64,000 nt of DNA from Tillus elongatus (GCA_964006375.1 OZ023265.1:148534393-148598392), one strand, 5' to 3'; positions 21,431 to 37,522 are shown, counted from the first letter of the stretch. The notes: generated by a model not told the origin, from the letters alone. Made by a program: numbers and translations.

Positions 21431-21564
21431 ACTAAATGACGCAGCTTGTTTAAAATTTGACACGAGTCAGACATATGCTTGTTGACAGGAAAAGTGTTGC
21501 CCTTCCTGTGAAGAGGGGGAAAATTCAAAAAGTCAAGTACTTATTGACCCGCACTCGTATATAT

Positions 21565-21655
21565 GGCGTGCAATGGCTACATCGCGTTGAACACATTGGT
21601 GCGATCACGGAAGTTAAGCTGGGCGACCACCTGAGAGCACCGTATGCTGTTAAAT
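21565..21655 (+). pseudogene. 5S rRNA-like sequence with internal deletion
   Basis: CGCGTTGAACACATTGGT, CGATCACGGAAGTTAAGC, then GGGCGACCACCTGAGAGCACC and CGTATGCTGTT follow the 5S rRNA order. The segment expected between AAGTTAAGC and GGGTGACC (about 25-30 nt) is missing, removing part of the internal control region. A dispersed 5S pseudogene or a 5S-derived (SINE3-type) SINE; the adjacent sequence is the 3' break of a Jockey-like element. Confidence 0.65.
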
Positions 21656-21679
21656 GCCCTCCACGCCATTTACAAAAGA

Positions 21680-24410
21680 ATCGGTGTGACCTGGACAGTA
21701 AAAGGGTGCATTCGCTATGTTCCCCTGGTAGATTTGTTGGGGACAGCGGGTGGAGGAACTATAGAAGAAAGCTCCTCTGAGCAGTGCTCTTGCAGATATC
21801 TATAAAAGAGAGAAAGGTCAGTAACAGCACGTCGGTGGGCAAGGGATGGTAGTCTTTGGGTGAGGGTAATGGAGTCTAGGATAGCGAGTGTAGAAGCGGC
21901 AGCGGCACCCCAGATGTGAAAGCAGTATTCAAGGTTTGGCCTTATTTGTAAAGTATATAAGGTATAGAGATTAGCTGGTGAAAAGTATTTGCGAGCCCGG
22001 AAAAGGAAACCTAATTTCTTAGCAGCCGCTTGTGCAATTGATGTGACATGTTGGTGCCAATTAAGATTTCGATCCATAGAAATGCCAACAAGTGAAAAGG
22101 ACCCATTGCTCTAAATAACTTGGTTGTTCATTGTGATGAGTCTAGGACTGGTGTATCTCTTATGGAATAGAAAGCAAGGCTGAGATTTGGTTAGGTTGAA
22201 TTGTACAAGATTTCCACTTCCCCAGTCTAATATTTTTTGGAGATTGACGGAGACAGAACCCTCCATGAGTCCATGCGATCGTCATCTAATTGAGCTAACG
22301 AGACAGGCTTAGAATATTGTATACTTGAGTGGAGGGTGCTGTCGTCCGCGTAACTGTAAACCTGGTTGGATGGGCTAGAGAGGAAGTCATTGATGTGGAG
22401 AAAAAACAATGAAACAATGTAGGGGCTAAAGCTGAACCTTGAGAAACTCCTGCATTGGTTGGATACAGTTTAGAAGAATGGCCATCCGCGACAACAGAAA
22501 TGCTCCGGTTGGAGAGGAAATTTGCTGTCCAGGTACAGAGTTTTGGGGGTAGGCCTCAGGCCGGAAGTTCATTAAGCAACGCTGAGTGCTAGACCTGGTC
22601 GAATGTTTGGATATGTTTAGCGCGACAATCTGGGATTCACCCTGTAGTTCCATAGAGTTGTTCCAAAAATGGGTGACAAAGGAAAGGAGCTCGGCAGTTG
22701 ATCTGCGCTGACGAAATCCATACTGTCTGTCGTGGATTAGACTGTGTTTTTCAGGAAATTTTTAGTAATTCGTTGTTTATATACTTTTCCATCACTTTAG
22801 AGACGACTGAAAGGAGAGAAATGGGCTTGTAGTTGCTAGGAAGCGCTTTGGATGCTTTCTTGGGGATGGGTTGTACGCGAGCAGTTTTCGAGTTACTAGG
22901 GAATATGTCTCTATTGTAAGATGTCTGAAACAGACGAGTCAGGACAGGAGCAAGTTCTGGTGCGCATTTTTTGAGAACAATTGCTGGGATCTCGTCAAGG
23001 CCAGAGGCTTTCCTGGTATTAACAGAAGAGAGCATCTTTCGTACCTTTTTAGTTTTGAAAATGATAGCCGTCATTTTATGCGCGACATTGGGAACTGTTG
23101 GTGGTTGAACATTTGGAGGTGGGTTGTGAGTAGAATTGCCGGCGAACAACGAGGCAGAGCGCTCAGCCTTGCCCAGCGCGGTAGAAACAATTTCATCACC
23201 TAAAACAAGATGTGAGAACGTGCTCTTGCAGAAACTATTCCCTATAGATTTAGCATAAGTTCAGAAGGGTTTGCTGCTATTTGGAGCTTGGGAGAACTTT
23301 GTTTCTGATGTGGTTATTTAACGAGTTTTTGCCTCAGAAAGAATGCGGACATAGCGGTTTCTTTCGTCGTTAAATTCTTGGCGGTTTTCTTCACTGGGAT
23401 TGTGTAGAAGCATTTTGTGAGCTTTGACCTTTTCAAGTCTGGCGTTGTCACAGGATTGAGAGAACCAGGGCTTTTAAGTGGCTGAACAGGTTTTCTGTGT
23501 ACGTGGAATGAATAATTCCATGCCAGCTTGGATAATTTCGTTGACGTTTTGTGAGATATCAGAGGGGTCAGGATGAGAGAAGCAGACAGACGCCCATGGA
23601 AATGAGGAAAAGTAATCCCGAATTTCGTCCGAGTTCGCGGAGTTGTAATCCCAACGGTACGTGGGTGTGATGACTCTGTGACCTCGGTTGCATTGCGCAG
23701 TAAGCAGTGACCATGCCGTGGTCTGAGCGACCAAGCGGGGCGGTTTGCCCAACATATCATTGACTCGGAGAATAAGGTAGGCGATAGTAATCTTAAGTTA
23801 TTGAAAGTGATGCTTAAGTTATTGATACTGATGCCTTATAGCATTCAGGTTTTGTAGTAATAAGGAGATCCAGGGGATTTGAGCTGTGTGTTGGGATGCG
23901 AGGAAAGTAAGTAGGTTGGCTAAAGAATTGCTGACTGCAAAGGCCTCCGCTGCTCTTCCTTGTGGATCGGTTTCTGAAGATCCTAGCCATTCCTTATTAT
24001 GGACATTGAAGTCACCAAGGATAGTGACCTCGAAGGGGGGATATTCAGAAATCAGATGGTCGGTTTTGTCAGAAAGGTAGTGAAAGAACTGGACAAAGCT
24101 GTTGTCAGAAGGTGACCGGTAAATGTAACAGATGAGAGAGAGTTTCATCCAAAGTATGTGTTTTCTTCCAGTTTCTAAATTGGGGAGTTTGGTAGATTGC
24201 TACGGACGTATGCGCACACGCCTCCATGCAATCTAAAGGAGTAAGGAGCTCATACCCCGGGAAATTAAGGTGATTAGTGGCTGTTTTGGCAATGATTTGG
24301 TTTTCGGCGAGGAAGATGAGTTGGGGCCTATTAGCCTGGAAGAAATGGTGGACGGAGCTTAGGTTAGAATTTAGGCTACATATATTCGAGAAGGATATGT
24401 TAAATCTTGA
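21680..24410 (-). pseudogene. Jockey-like non-LTR retrotransposon, endonuclease and RT
   Basis: Read on the minus strand: an apurinic-type endonuclease at 24403-23819 (LICYIYRSPSDNS, ILGDFNVHNKEWLGS), then RT from 23149 (SGLDEIPAIVLKKCAPELAP, SLLSVVSKVMEKYI), YADD at 22341-22352, and the thumb region NLEYCFHIWGAAAAS at 21715-22077. Broken by several frameshifts and stops. The 3' end is lost near 21680, next to the 5S-like sequence. The copy at 55.9-57.4 kb belongs to the same family and retains the 3' end. Confidence 0.85.
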
Positions 24411-24985
<575 letters not shown>

Positions 24986-25325
24986 AAAAAGTAGACATAA
25001 GAAGTTATTAACATTCTTCAGAGTTGGCAATGTTGGTCTTGATTAAAACGCCTTAGCACCTTGCTGTTTGATTATAACCGCATGACAGTAGTTGTCAGTT
25101 GGTAATTTTTGCAATAAATTGTAGAACCGTTGCATTTCTGAATAGAGCATTCATAGATATTTCAAATGAGCTACCACAAGCCCCTACTTTGTATTTAAAA
25201 ATGTGGAGTTTGCAACTGTCACACAAAATTGGGGGTGAAGTTTTACGTTTCGAATTTTTATAATTACGCACAATAATTGACACACTGAGTTTATTCCATT
25301 TGGTTGTTTTACACTATATATATAA
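24986..25325. other. No recognisable feature
   Basis: AT-rich; short frames only. Confidence 0.35.
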
Positions 25326-26200
<875 letters not shown>

Positions 26201-26204
26201 GTGC

Positions 26205-26960
26205 GAATGGTCTGACGACCGCAGCCATGAAACAAGACAACACACGCACACACTATATACTTAAAAATCAACAAAAAACTAAGGTTGCAGAAGTAACGAT
26301 GGCGTCATATATTACATTTGGAACACAGAGTATAATATTTTTTTAAAGACCGCAACTTAAAACACCATTTGACATGTCTGAGCATTTTTGAAAAAATCGC
26401 TTATTGGATTAACTATAACTCGCACTGTATATTATGCTTTTTATATTGCATATTCTGCGTAATTTCTAATTGACCTAAAACATATTTTAAGGATATTTAA
26501 CATTTACTAAATATGACGTTTTAGTGTTATGCGTTTATAATTTATACTCGGCTATATTTTAAAATCTCACAAGACAGGCACTAAAATTAATCAAGTTATG
26601 TTTAATGAACTTGTTCTTTGGCTCTTAAAAAGTGGATACGTATACCTACCTACATTCTAATTTAATTCCATTTATGTTCCTTTCCTAAAAATAACTATTT
26701 GGTCTTGGTTATTAAGTAAGATACAAGACGTTTCCTTCCTTTTAAACACCTTTACTAATTATAGAAATATGTTTACGAGTGAAAAGTATCATAATTTTAA
26801 CTCTTAATTTACCTTCGTTGGAAGTCAACTTTATGACGATGTTCGGTGCTTAAGAAATTATTGGATGTGAATATTTTTTATAGCTTTCATATATTTTCAT
26901 TAGTGATTTTAAGCACACGTGTTTGGAATATTTTATTTTTAAACATTTACAAGCTGGTAA
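26205..26960. other. No recognisable feature
   Basis: AT-rich spacer, no domain or known repeat. Confidence 0.4.
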
Positions 26961-26967
26961 TGAGAAA

Positions 26968-27288
26968 AATCTGGACGCAGCAAGTGCGTTATGGAAGTGA
27001 ATTTTCATAAAAATGTTTTTAACACCAAATATGTCTCTTTCATGCAAGCTGGATTCAATTTGCTTACGGGTATAACCTATATAGTAGAAACAATGTACCA
27101 TATTACCAAAATAAAACTTATTGTTTGAAAATGTACACAAATTTTCCGAGAATAAACTAACAATGTTTCCGACAAAACTAATTTCCTAACCAACGGACCT
27201 TAGTTTAATAGCAAATTGAGTTATTGCAATTTGAAGCATTTGATGAAAATTCGCTACCAAAACGCACTTGCTGAGTCTCGATCTTTTA
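26968..27288 (+). mobile_element. Module B MITE, near full length
   Basis: CTGGACGCAGCAAGTGCGTT at the left and (rc) CGCACTTGCTGAGTCTCG at the right enclose the usual AT-rich core. It is joined directly to an A-left module. Confidence 0.8.
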
Positions 27289-27289
27289 G

Positions 27290-27416
27290 TAAATTTTCTT
27301 AAAAAAATTTCACTAATGAGGAGATCCCGACTTTTGAATTTTGAAAAAATTTCTTTAAAGGAACGCTAATTAGGCACCCTAGAACACATATGCGAGGTCA
27401 GTTTCAGTTTTTATAT

Positions 27417-27490
<74 letters not shown>

Positions 27491-27570
27491 CATAATTAGT
27501 TATAGTAAAACTCACGTTATATGTAAGTATTTTAAACTTTTATGTTTTTCCTATGTAAATTGTAAACTTT
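27290..27570 (+). repeat. A-left, (AT)n and a Penelope 3'-end scrap
   Basis: A-left at 27290-27419, (AT)n at 27420-27489, then 27490-27570, which is the inverse of the Penelope 3' region near 37620-37710 (CTCACGTTATATGTAAGTAT). Confidence 0.65.
27420..27489. repeat. (AT)n microsatellite
   Basis: About 70 bp of AT. Confidence 0.95.
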
Positions 27571-28305
<735 letters not shown>

Positions 28306-28306
28306 G

Positions 28307-28308
<2 letters not shown>

Positions 28309-28367
<59 letters not shown>
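28309..28367. repeat. (AT)n microsatellite
   Basis: About 59 bp of AT. Confidence 0.95.
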
Positions 28368-28371
<4 letters not shown>

Positions 28372-28922
28372 TCACACCGATAACTCAAAAAATAATGGGT
28401 TGATTTTGATTAAATTTTGCAACTACCTTCCTTTTGCAAGTGGCTTGGATAAGTTCGTTAGCCAGGAAAATCTGGCCAGGTTTCCCCGGAAAATTTTTCG
28501 GTTTCTTTCAACAAAAAAATATATTTCTGGAAATAACAAAATAAGGGCAACCAACGCGGGTTTGTACCGTTATAGGTAAATTACGTACCAAAATTTAGCT
28601 CTGTAGATTAAAAGGCAAAAAATTATAGGCATTTAAAGAAAAATAAATTGGGGTTTTCCTCAAAAGGTCAAATTCGCGATTTAAAACGTCAAAATTGGCA
28701 ACATTTAGGCAAAGAACCTGAAACTAATACGGGCTATGGAAAGAAAATGTTTCAAGAAGAATGTTTTACAAACCTTGAAGTCTTAGTTTCAAGCGTCATT
28801 GTCCTTCATTTTACTAAAATATTTCCAGAAAATTCATAGACCCTTTCTCTAATGCTTGAGTTATTGAAATTTGAAGCATTTAATGAAAATTCGCTACCAA
28901 AAACGCACTTGCTGAGTCTTGA
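28309..28922 (+). repeat. (AT)n, A-right and B right end
   Basis: (AT)n at 28309-28367, A-right at 28368-28855 and a B terminus (CGCACTTGCTGAGTCTTG) at about 28900-28922. Confidence 0.7.
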
Positions 28923-28927
28923 TTTTT

Positions 28928-29800
<873 letters not shown>

Positions 29801-30155
29801 GTGTGTGTGTGTGTTTTCTTTCTTTAACGTCGGCCTATTTCCGCGACTATGGCCAATCACCGACGCCAGGGAGGAGTTTCACCTCACTATCCTGGAAATT
29901 TTGTCGAATCCCAACCTTGCTGTAAGAAGGGTAGGGATCTTTAACGTGCCCAACATCGCATGGACACGGGACCAACGACTTTACGTCCCCTCCGAGGGGC
30001 GGAACGTGTAGACATTCAACTTGCTCAAATATAATGCCAGAACCTCGGTTGATGTTAATTTTACAGTTTGTACTGAAAAAGTGAAAGGAGTACCCTGGGA
30101 TCGAACCCAGTACCCTTCGGTTCTTACCTCTGAAACACCGAGGTTCTAAAAAAAG
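29801..30155 (-). mobile_element. tRNA-derived SINE, second copy
   Basis: The inverse of the SINE at 19578: head at the right (B box rc GGGATCGAACCCAG near 30097-30110, A-box side near 30145), tail at the left as (TG)n. Flanked by AATAAACCTCAATAT and AAAAAAGCTCAATAT. The paralogous module C at 54340-54365 reads straight through this point without the SINE, which confirms the insertion. Confidence 0.85.
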
Positions 30156-30691
30156 CTCAATATATCTGTTATTATACAAGATATGAAAAAGAATTGTATA
30201 CATTAATTATACGGTGTCTTGAGCTATATCTTAAAAAATTATTTCTTCACTCACACCTGGCCTATAAGTCGTTGGTGATACAAATTTTCTCTTTTTTTAG
30301 TCGAACACGCCTTATGTTATTGCGTTTTTGCATTTTCCATCGAAATATAATGCATGTTTTTAAAAAAGAAATTTCGGGACGCAGCAAGTGTGTTGTGATA
30401 GCAAATTTTGATTAAATGCTTAACATTTGAATAGCTCAATTTGCTATTAACCTATAAGGTTGACCAAGAAACCAGTTTTTTCGGAAACACTTTAAGTTTA
30501 CTTTCGGAAATTTTTGTACATTTTCAAACATTAAATTTATTTTGATGAAACATGGCACATTGTTTCTACTGTATAGGTTATACTGATAACCAAATTTGAT
30601 GCCTGCTTTTTTAAAAAAACATATTTGTTATTAAAAACATTTTTATGAAAATTCACTACCATAACGCACTTGCTGCGTCCAGACTTTGTTT
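30156..30691. repeat. Remainder of module C and a full-length module B
   Basis: C continues to 30365 (inverse CGACTTATAGGCCAGG region near 30262). B at 30371-30691 has CGGGACGCAGCAAGTGTGTT and (rc) CGCACTTGCTGCGTCCAG as its ends, about 320 bp apart. Confidence 0.75.
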
Positions 30692-30699
30692 TAAACAGC

Positions 30700-31615
30700 C
30701 TAAACAAATTTTGTTGTTTTCTAAAATATTTACAGGTCTAACAACAATATTTTTGACAAGTGAGAAAAAATTCAATTTACTTAAAAACTCTATACCGTTA
30801 CTCATTTGAATAGTCTGACATTTTCTTTTTCTGGTAATGTCTAGTTGACAGCTTTTAGATTGGAGGACGGAATAAAATAATTTTTGCCAATTTTTTACGA
30901 TGAATACCCCTATCTAAGTCGGTTAAACATTATCGTTTGTGTCAGAAAACATTGTTTTCAATGAAGAAATTGTTTTAATTGTTTCAAAAAATTTAACACG
31001 ATTAACAGTGCTTACGGAGGTCAGTCTCTAGGTATACGTCAGCTTAATTTTGTTTAAAATTTTCGAATTCTGAAGCAACGAACAGAAAATATATAAAAAT
31101 TAATGTATCGGATTTCAGTACCTACCTTTATCAGGTCGCATCGTATTGCTTTGTTTATAATTTCTACAGGCCGCTAAACCATCTGAAATCATGGAAACAA
31201 GATTTAAGTAGCCTAAATCTCGATCTATTTTGTTTCAGTGGGTAATAAATGAATTAGGGCGTATCTGGGGGGAATCTGTATCGGAGCATCCGCCAGTGCA
31301 GGTCTGATCCATGTGATTACTCTGTCAATGGGCATTAATTTCACCTCCTTTGTGGTGGCTCACACTTCACTGCGTTTATTCAATGCCCCATAGTTAACTA
31401 ACATACAATCCATTTCATGCTCTTCACTACAAGTTATAATGTTAACATTCAAATGCTCAACTTGCGTACACAATTAAAAGACAGATACTGGGATCCAGTG
31501 CGCTCATGAGAAAAGATCACATTTAATGGGAGTCTTTAGTTTAGGTATTTAAAAAATATTTCTAAAAGTAAAAACACCTTCAATTGTATTGTCGAAAAGA
31601 TATAAACAGTACCGA
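30700..31615. other. No recognisable feature
   Basis: AT-rich; a GC-richer patch at 31255-31400 resembles no family I know. Confidence 0.4.
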
Positions 31616-31617
31616 AA

Positions 31618-31850
31618 ATTTCGGGACGCAGCAAGTACGTTATGGTAGCGAATTTTCGTAAAAAGGTTTTTAAATGCAAATATGTCTTGTTTTTAAAAGA
31701 AGGACATTTGGTTAGCAGTTTAACCTACATAGTAGTAACCATGTACCATATTTCATTAAAAGAGCTTTGGTGTTTCAAAAGTACAAGCATTTTCCGAAAA
31801 TAAAATTTAAAAAGTCCAGAAAAAACTGGTCCGATTTTCCTAGCCAACGA
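31618..31850 (+). repeat. Module B fragment
   Basis: Left terminus CGGGACGCAGCAAGTACGTT and B core; right end missing. Confidence 0.6.
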
Positions 31851-32242
31851 ACCTCTTCAAACTATTTACACACCTGCCCGGAGATAATTATTCACAAACA
31901 GATTTATGACCAAAATTGAAAAAAAACTTTTTTTATGAAAATTTGCAAACAATTTCTTTTACAAAAATTCACCATTTTCTTTACAGAAATTGCCTTCAGT
32001 AATGTTACACAAAATTATATTTTTCACAAAAGTTCGACACCTTTTTTTTGACAATAACTTACTAAGCATTTATTATTAATTACCAGCATTTTACAAAAAT
32101 CTTTAAAAAATGATTTTTATGGAAACACTAAAAACAACTCTGCGAAAAGTTTTTAAATTCAGCCACTATTTGAGAGTGCCTGTATACGGCAGCTCGACTT
32201 TTTCGTAATACAAAGGAAGAAAAATTCAGAATTTTTCTTACT

Positions 32243-32269
32243 CTGAAGATGTTGACATGGTCAACGAAA
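32243..32269 (+). ncRNA. Hammerhead-ribozyme-like core
   Basis: CTGAAGA (matches CUGANGA), then a perfect 6-bp stem GTTGAC/GTCAAC with ATG loop, then GAAAC. This is the conserved core plus stem II. A possible stem I hairpin (AGAAAAATTC/GAATTTTTCT) lies just upstream. It precedes a Penelope-like gene on the same strand; hammerheads are known in Penelope-like terminal repeats. Confidence 0.55.
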
Positions 32270-32559
32270 CGATCGTAAGGCCTCTGAAATATGTGTTGTG
32301 GTGATATGGGTTCTCCAAGTGTACTTATTAGTGCTCATCACAGGTTCCAGTTTTCACATAGTGAATTATGGCTCCCAGGTCAACGGAACTGAATCTATAT
32401 AGAAAGCTAAGTACTAAGATTAGATTTTTAGGTGCTCATATGGCTTTTTTAAAATCATGTAAACAGAAGTCAGTTTTCCCAATTTCATTAATTTCAATGT
32501 TAAAATTTCTATTAACAAAAAAGTTGGTCAAAAAGTTTTAAAGTGTGCTAAGCAAAAAT

Positions 32560-33580
32560 GGTTAGATTTAGAAAGGCAATATTTTTACACAAAACGTAGT
32601 AATTTAGAAATACAAGCTTATAGTTTGTTTAAAAAGTTAACATTTAATTTAGATAACGTAGAGTATGATGATTGGTGCAATTTTCAGAGGAATATGTTTG
32701 TAGTCATAAACGCTAAGTTAATTAAGAAAATCAATATTCAGAATAAAAAACTAAAAAAACTTGTGAACGATGAGATTAAAATTGAAAAATCAGTCCCTCG
32801 GAAAATAGACCTTGTAGAAAATCTTTCCTCCCAGTCGTTTAACAAAATGAGATGGACCTCTCAAACAGAGGGTTAAAATTCGGATTACAGTCACAAAAAT
32901 AAGTACTTGTAGATGTCATTGTTAATATAGAAACGGGAATTAAAAAATTACCAGATTCGTCAAAAAAAAGTTATTTGTGAAACATGTAAAAAGAAAATTT
33001 CTAAAAATCTGAAAGAAAATAATCCTACAAAAAACAAAAATTATAATCAAATGAAAATAGTTAAACGATTGCGAGAAAAGGATTGTTTTTATATTAAGGC
33101 GGATAAAGGTTATAAAGTTGTGATAATGGACAAAATTGATTATAAAGAGCAAGTGAGTAATGCAATAGAGTCAGGGCCGTATAGAAAACTAGATAAAAAT
33201 CCGTTACCAAAAATGATTAACGAAGTCTAAAACAGTTAAAAAAAATGTCCAAATCTCATAACAAAGGATTTAAGAAGACTTTTACAAGTTTCTAATCCTA
33301 AAGTCCCCAAAAAATATTGTCTCCCGAAAATTCATAAACCGGGAAAATTAATGAGGCCTATTATTTCGGGTATAGATTCTCCAACATGTAACTTGGCAAA
33401 GTGGTTGTCAAACGAGTTTAAAAGCCTACCTATTAAACAGAAAAGTTGTTCGGTGCTAAATTCTCTTGGTTTTTTGATAAAATTAAAGATTTTAAATTAT
33501 TGGAAAGTGAGATTTTGATGTCATTCGACGTGGTGTCATTATTTCCTAGTGTACCCACAAAACAAATGTTGGCGTAATAC
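32560..33580 (+). pseudogene. Penelope-like element, N-terminus and partial RT
   Basis: An open piece at 32625-32876 (Lys-rich, KKINIQNKKLKKLVNDEI) is followed by KRLREKDCFYIKADKGYKV (near 33070), then VPKKYCLPKIHKPGKLMRP and LAKWLSNEFK (33300-33430), and SFDVVSLFPSVP after a frameshift. It ends abruptly near 33575, before the YxDD motif and GIY-YIG domain. Confidence 0.8.
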
Positions 33581-34245
33581 AAACACAAAACTCTCTGAAT
33601 ACGTCATTTCCATTAGGCTCCGCTATCTATTGGTAAAATCTCCGTATCACAATTAATGATATTTGTAATATGTGCCAAATACATGAAAAGTTGCAATACA
33701 ATTGAAATAACTCGGAAACGATGACCGATATCATTTTTTTCCTTACAAACATACATTATAATTCGACGGAAAATGCACAAATGCAATAACATAAGAGGTG
33801 TTCTATTAAAAAAAGAAAATGTGTATCACCGCGGACTTATGGGCCAGCCTGTGATTGTCAAGATAGGTTTATAAGATGCATCTCGAGACACCTTATTATT
33901 AACGTATATATTTTTTCTCACATCTTGTGTACTAACGAATATATTGAGCTTTACCGTAAAAATGCGTCACCCTGTATATGCGTTAATAGGGAAAAACCGA
34001 AATTGACAGCGTATATGGGTTTTAGGGGTACTAATTGGCGCTAATTTAAAGAAATCTTTTCAAAAGTCGCGATCTTCTCAATAACTAAAATTTGCTAAAA
34101 TATCGACTATTAAACTATGACTGAAACTACTGCCAAAGCATCAGAAAGTAGGTAGATTTGAAACTGATTTTCCGAAAGTGTTTTAGTAAAATGAAGGGCA
34201 ATGATGATTGAAACTGAAACTTAAACTGTCAAAATGTTTGGGGTT
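33581..34245. repeat. Module C and inverse A-left remnants
   Basis: C at about 33735-34000 (CGGACTTATGGGCCAGCC to GCGTCACCCTGTATATG), degraded A-left at 34005-34100, then module A-right scraps up to the next Penelope copy. Confidence 0.6.
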
Positions 34246-34248
34246 GGC

Positions 34249-35395
34249 ATCTTTGGGTGTGTCGAATAAAAGGCTATTTTTTATTCCTTTCGCGTAAAAA
34301 AAATAAAACAGACGTCTCTAGTGGTGACGGACATAATCAGACAAAAACAGCAAGGCGCAAGATCGGCCTCGAAAAAGGTAAACGGAAATCACAACTGACA
34401 GCAGTGACATATCGACTCGAAAATGCAAGGACATAAAAATCGAATGACAGGTCTGGAAAGCACGGGTCAGACCATCTCATAGAGTTAATTCATGGTCTAT
34501 TTGAATAATGTGTCAGCTGGTGATCTGCTAGTTGGCTGCATAAAGTTGAGAAACTTGTAACGTCTGTATTAGATACATTTAGCACATTTTTATTTGAACA
34601 ATTGATATGTTTATAAATTTCCATCTCTTCAACAACGAACTGTTCAATGCCAAAATTGGGTGCAGAATTTTTGCGTCGTTTTCTTTGTTGAAAGGGTGGC
34701 CTGACTCTTTTAAATGACAACCAAAAATTGAAGCGTTGTTATTGGGTTTATTTCTGCTTCTTAGATGGTCAGCAATCCTCAAGCTTAATGCTCCCCATGA
34801 CCTGCCGACATAGACTGTGTTGCAGTCAGGTTCATCACATTTTAAACAATACACACCGGACCTCTTGAGAACTGGGACACTGTCTTTATTCTGAATAAAC
34901 AAACTTTTTACAGTGTTTGCGAATCTAAACGAGAACTTGACATTTTCTCTCTTGAGTGCTTTTGTAACAATACTGGTGATGGAGCCACAAAAAGTAAACG
35001 GAAAGTATGAAAGTCCCTCTGATTGTTCTGGAGGCAGACTTGAACTCATTGACCTTTGGCGGTTTTTCTTATCGACTAATTTTTGTACTGGCCTCAGTGG
35101 ATAATCGTTGTTGGCAGCTAACTGTTTGATAAGATTTAGCTCTTTTTCAAAATTCTCCTTAGACAATGGGATTCTAAACAATCTATCAGTAACACCTCTG
35201 ACTCAATGGATCCATCCTACAACAACAGATGAAGCGGGTTCCTTGGGCATTCAACTGTATAGTTTTTTAGTTGCGTTTAATAATGGACAAATTCCCCTCA
35301 GGATGACCGGTTACAAAGGTCGAACGGCGTCGGGAAAGGAATAAAATATTGTTTGGAAAGAAAAAGCCTTTTATTCAACACACCCAAAGATGAAA
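34249..35395 (-). pseudogene. Penelope-like element C-terminus with GIY-YIG endonuclease
   Basis: A 200-residue frame (34579-35181). GVY at 109-111 and YVG at 124-126 define the GIY-YIG motif, with Cys112, Cys115 and Cys120 and a later GHPF giving the zinc-binding cluster typical of Penelope elements. R135 and the following helix fit the nuclease. The RT part upstream is only a degraded trace. The copy is bounded by inverted ends (CTTTGGGTGTGTCGAATAAA at 34252 and its near complement ending about 35393). Confidence 0.8.
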
Positions 35396-36510
35396 CTTAA
35401 AGCTTTGTAAAACACACCTATTAAGAGATTTCTTCTACATAATCTGTCTTTGTTTGAAAATTTCAAATTTTGGCGTTTCAAATCTCGACTTCGACGTTTT
35501 AAGGAGAGAAACTATAACATTTTCAAAATATTTTTTCTGACATTTCTTGACTTTATTGCCTCAAGGACACCTAACTTTAGAATGCAATATTTAATCAGTT
35601 TTGTTAACCACAAAAAATGTTTTGGTCTTGTGCTCTCCTCTGATCACCAGTGGCACCCACTTTTTTTTCTTTAAATGCCTATAACTTTGTTTCTTTTAAC
35701 TTAGCGATCTGAATTTCAGCATTAGAGTAAGTCTGATAGTAGATACGTATACGCCTAAAAATTTAAAATTTGGGATATTATAGGAGACTTATGTTACAAA
35801 TTTCATTAACATCACAGAAGTTTTCCAGAAGACAATTTAATTTTTCTGTCAGAGAAACTAATCGGATCGGGCTGGCTAACGAACTTATCCAAGCTATTTA
35901 CAAAAGGATTTTCCTGGAATAAAAGTGCCTAAATAGAGCCATTTGTGTTTGCTGAATCCAAAACCAGGACCACCATAAACGCCATCAGGAGGGTTGGTGT
36001 TAAGCATATTGATGAAAAAATCAAAACGAGGCGTAAATTTTGCAAGTGATATTTAAAACGGATTATTTGGCGCTTAAATATTTGGAAAGAGAGTTCAACC
36101 ATTGAGACGGATTATGTTACTTTATACGCACAAGCTGTATTGTAAAATTATAAGAAACAAATAGATAAATAAATAAATAATGGACACTTGAGCTATATTA
36201 GGTATTGAAATATTTTTTTATGAAAATTCACTACCATAATGCACTTGCTGTAAAAAGACTTTTTCTCAAAACTTATTTCCTAATTAACCAACATTTCGTT
36301 GATAAAATATATTTTAGGAGAATTCACTACCATAATACACTTGCTCTATTGGGGATTTTTTCAACACCGATTTACTATTATATTATACTAATTTTATAAA
36401 CGTCTTATGAAAGACGCCGAGAATGACCCTAAAGACAGATGAAAAGCAGTCAATATAATAACCAGTAGATATAAGCATGTAGTAAATGAACAAATATTAA
36501 TAAACAAAAA
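35396..36510. repeat. Degraded A-right and B-end fragments
   Basis: 35450-35940 resembles A-right (TTTCAAATCTCGACTTCGACG, AACGAACTTATCCAAGCTA). B-type right ends occur at 36215-36250 and 36310-36350. The rest is AT-rich without features. Confidence 0.5.
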
Positions 36511-36837
36511 GACGCAGCAAGTGCGTTATGGTAGTGAATTTTCATAGAAATGATCTGGCACCAAATATTTTATTATAACTTTTTTTTTCTTGTAACATTG
36601 AAATCTGAATTTTTGTGTATAGTTTACTTTTTATATTGTAAACCTACCCACGAAATTTGGTTATCATAGCCTTTCTATTTTTTGAGATAAATTTTTTTTT
36701 CGAATGAAAACTCAAAATTTTCCCGGAAAACCTCGTCTGATTTTCCTGACTGAACTTATCCAAGCCACTTACAAAAGGAAGGTACATGCCAAATTTTATC
36801 AAAATCGGCCCATTATTTTTTGAGTTATCAGTGTGAT

Positions 36838-36905
<68 letters not shown>

Positions 36906-37025
36906 TTAAACTGACACCGGATATGGCTTCTAGGGGTCCTAGTTCGCGCTCATTTGCAAAAAATTTTTCAAAATTCAAAAGTCGGGATCTCCATTGGTGA
37001 TTTTTTTCTACGAAAATTCACTAAT
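36511..37025 (-). repeat. Module B end, A-right, (AT)n and A-left
   Basis: A B end at 36511, A-right to 36842, (AT)n at 36843-36902 and A-left to about 37020. Confidence 0.7.
36843..36902. repeat. (AT)n microsatellite
   Basis: About 60 bp of AT. Confidence 0.95.
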
Positions 37026-37130
37026 AACGAACTTACAGAAAACAATACAGATAGCTCTGGGTTTCAATCAATATTTCATTAATATAGGTCAAAAACTAGT
37101 TTTTAATATTCCTAAGCATAGTGGAAAAAG

Positions 37131-37431
37131 TCTGGACGCAGCAAGTGCGTTATGGTAGTGAATTTTCATAGAAATGATCTGGCACCAAATATTTTATTAT
37201 AACTTTTTTCCTTGTAACATAGAAATCTAAATTTTGGTGCATAGTTTACTTTTTATATCGTAAACCTAGCTACCAAATTCGGTTATCATAGCTTTTTTAT
37301 TTATTGAGATAAAAAAAAATTCTAATATAAACTCAAAATTTTCCCAGAAAACCTCGTCCAATTTTCCTGACTAACGAACTTACTTAAGCCAATTACAAAA
37401 GGAAGGTACTCACCAAATGTTATCAAAATCG

Positions 37432-37433
<2 letters not shown>
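37131..37433 (-). repeat. Module B end and A-right
   Basis: GTCTGGACGCAGCAAGTGCG at 37131 followed by A-right up to the (AT)n tract. Confidence 0.7.

Positions 37434-37522
<89 letters not shown>
37434..37522. repeat. (AT)n microsatellite
   Basis: About 85 bp of AT, directly followed by a Penelope 3' end. Confidence 0.95.
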
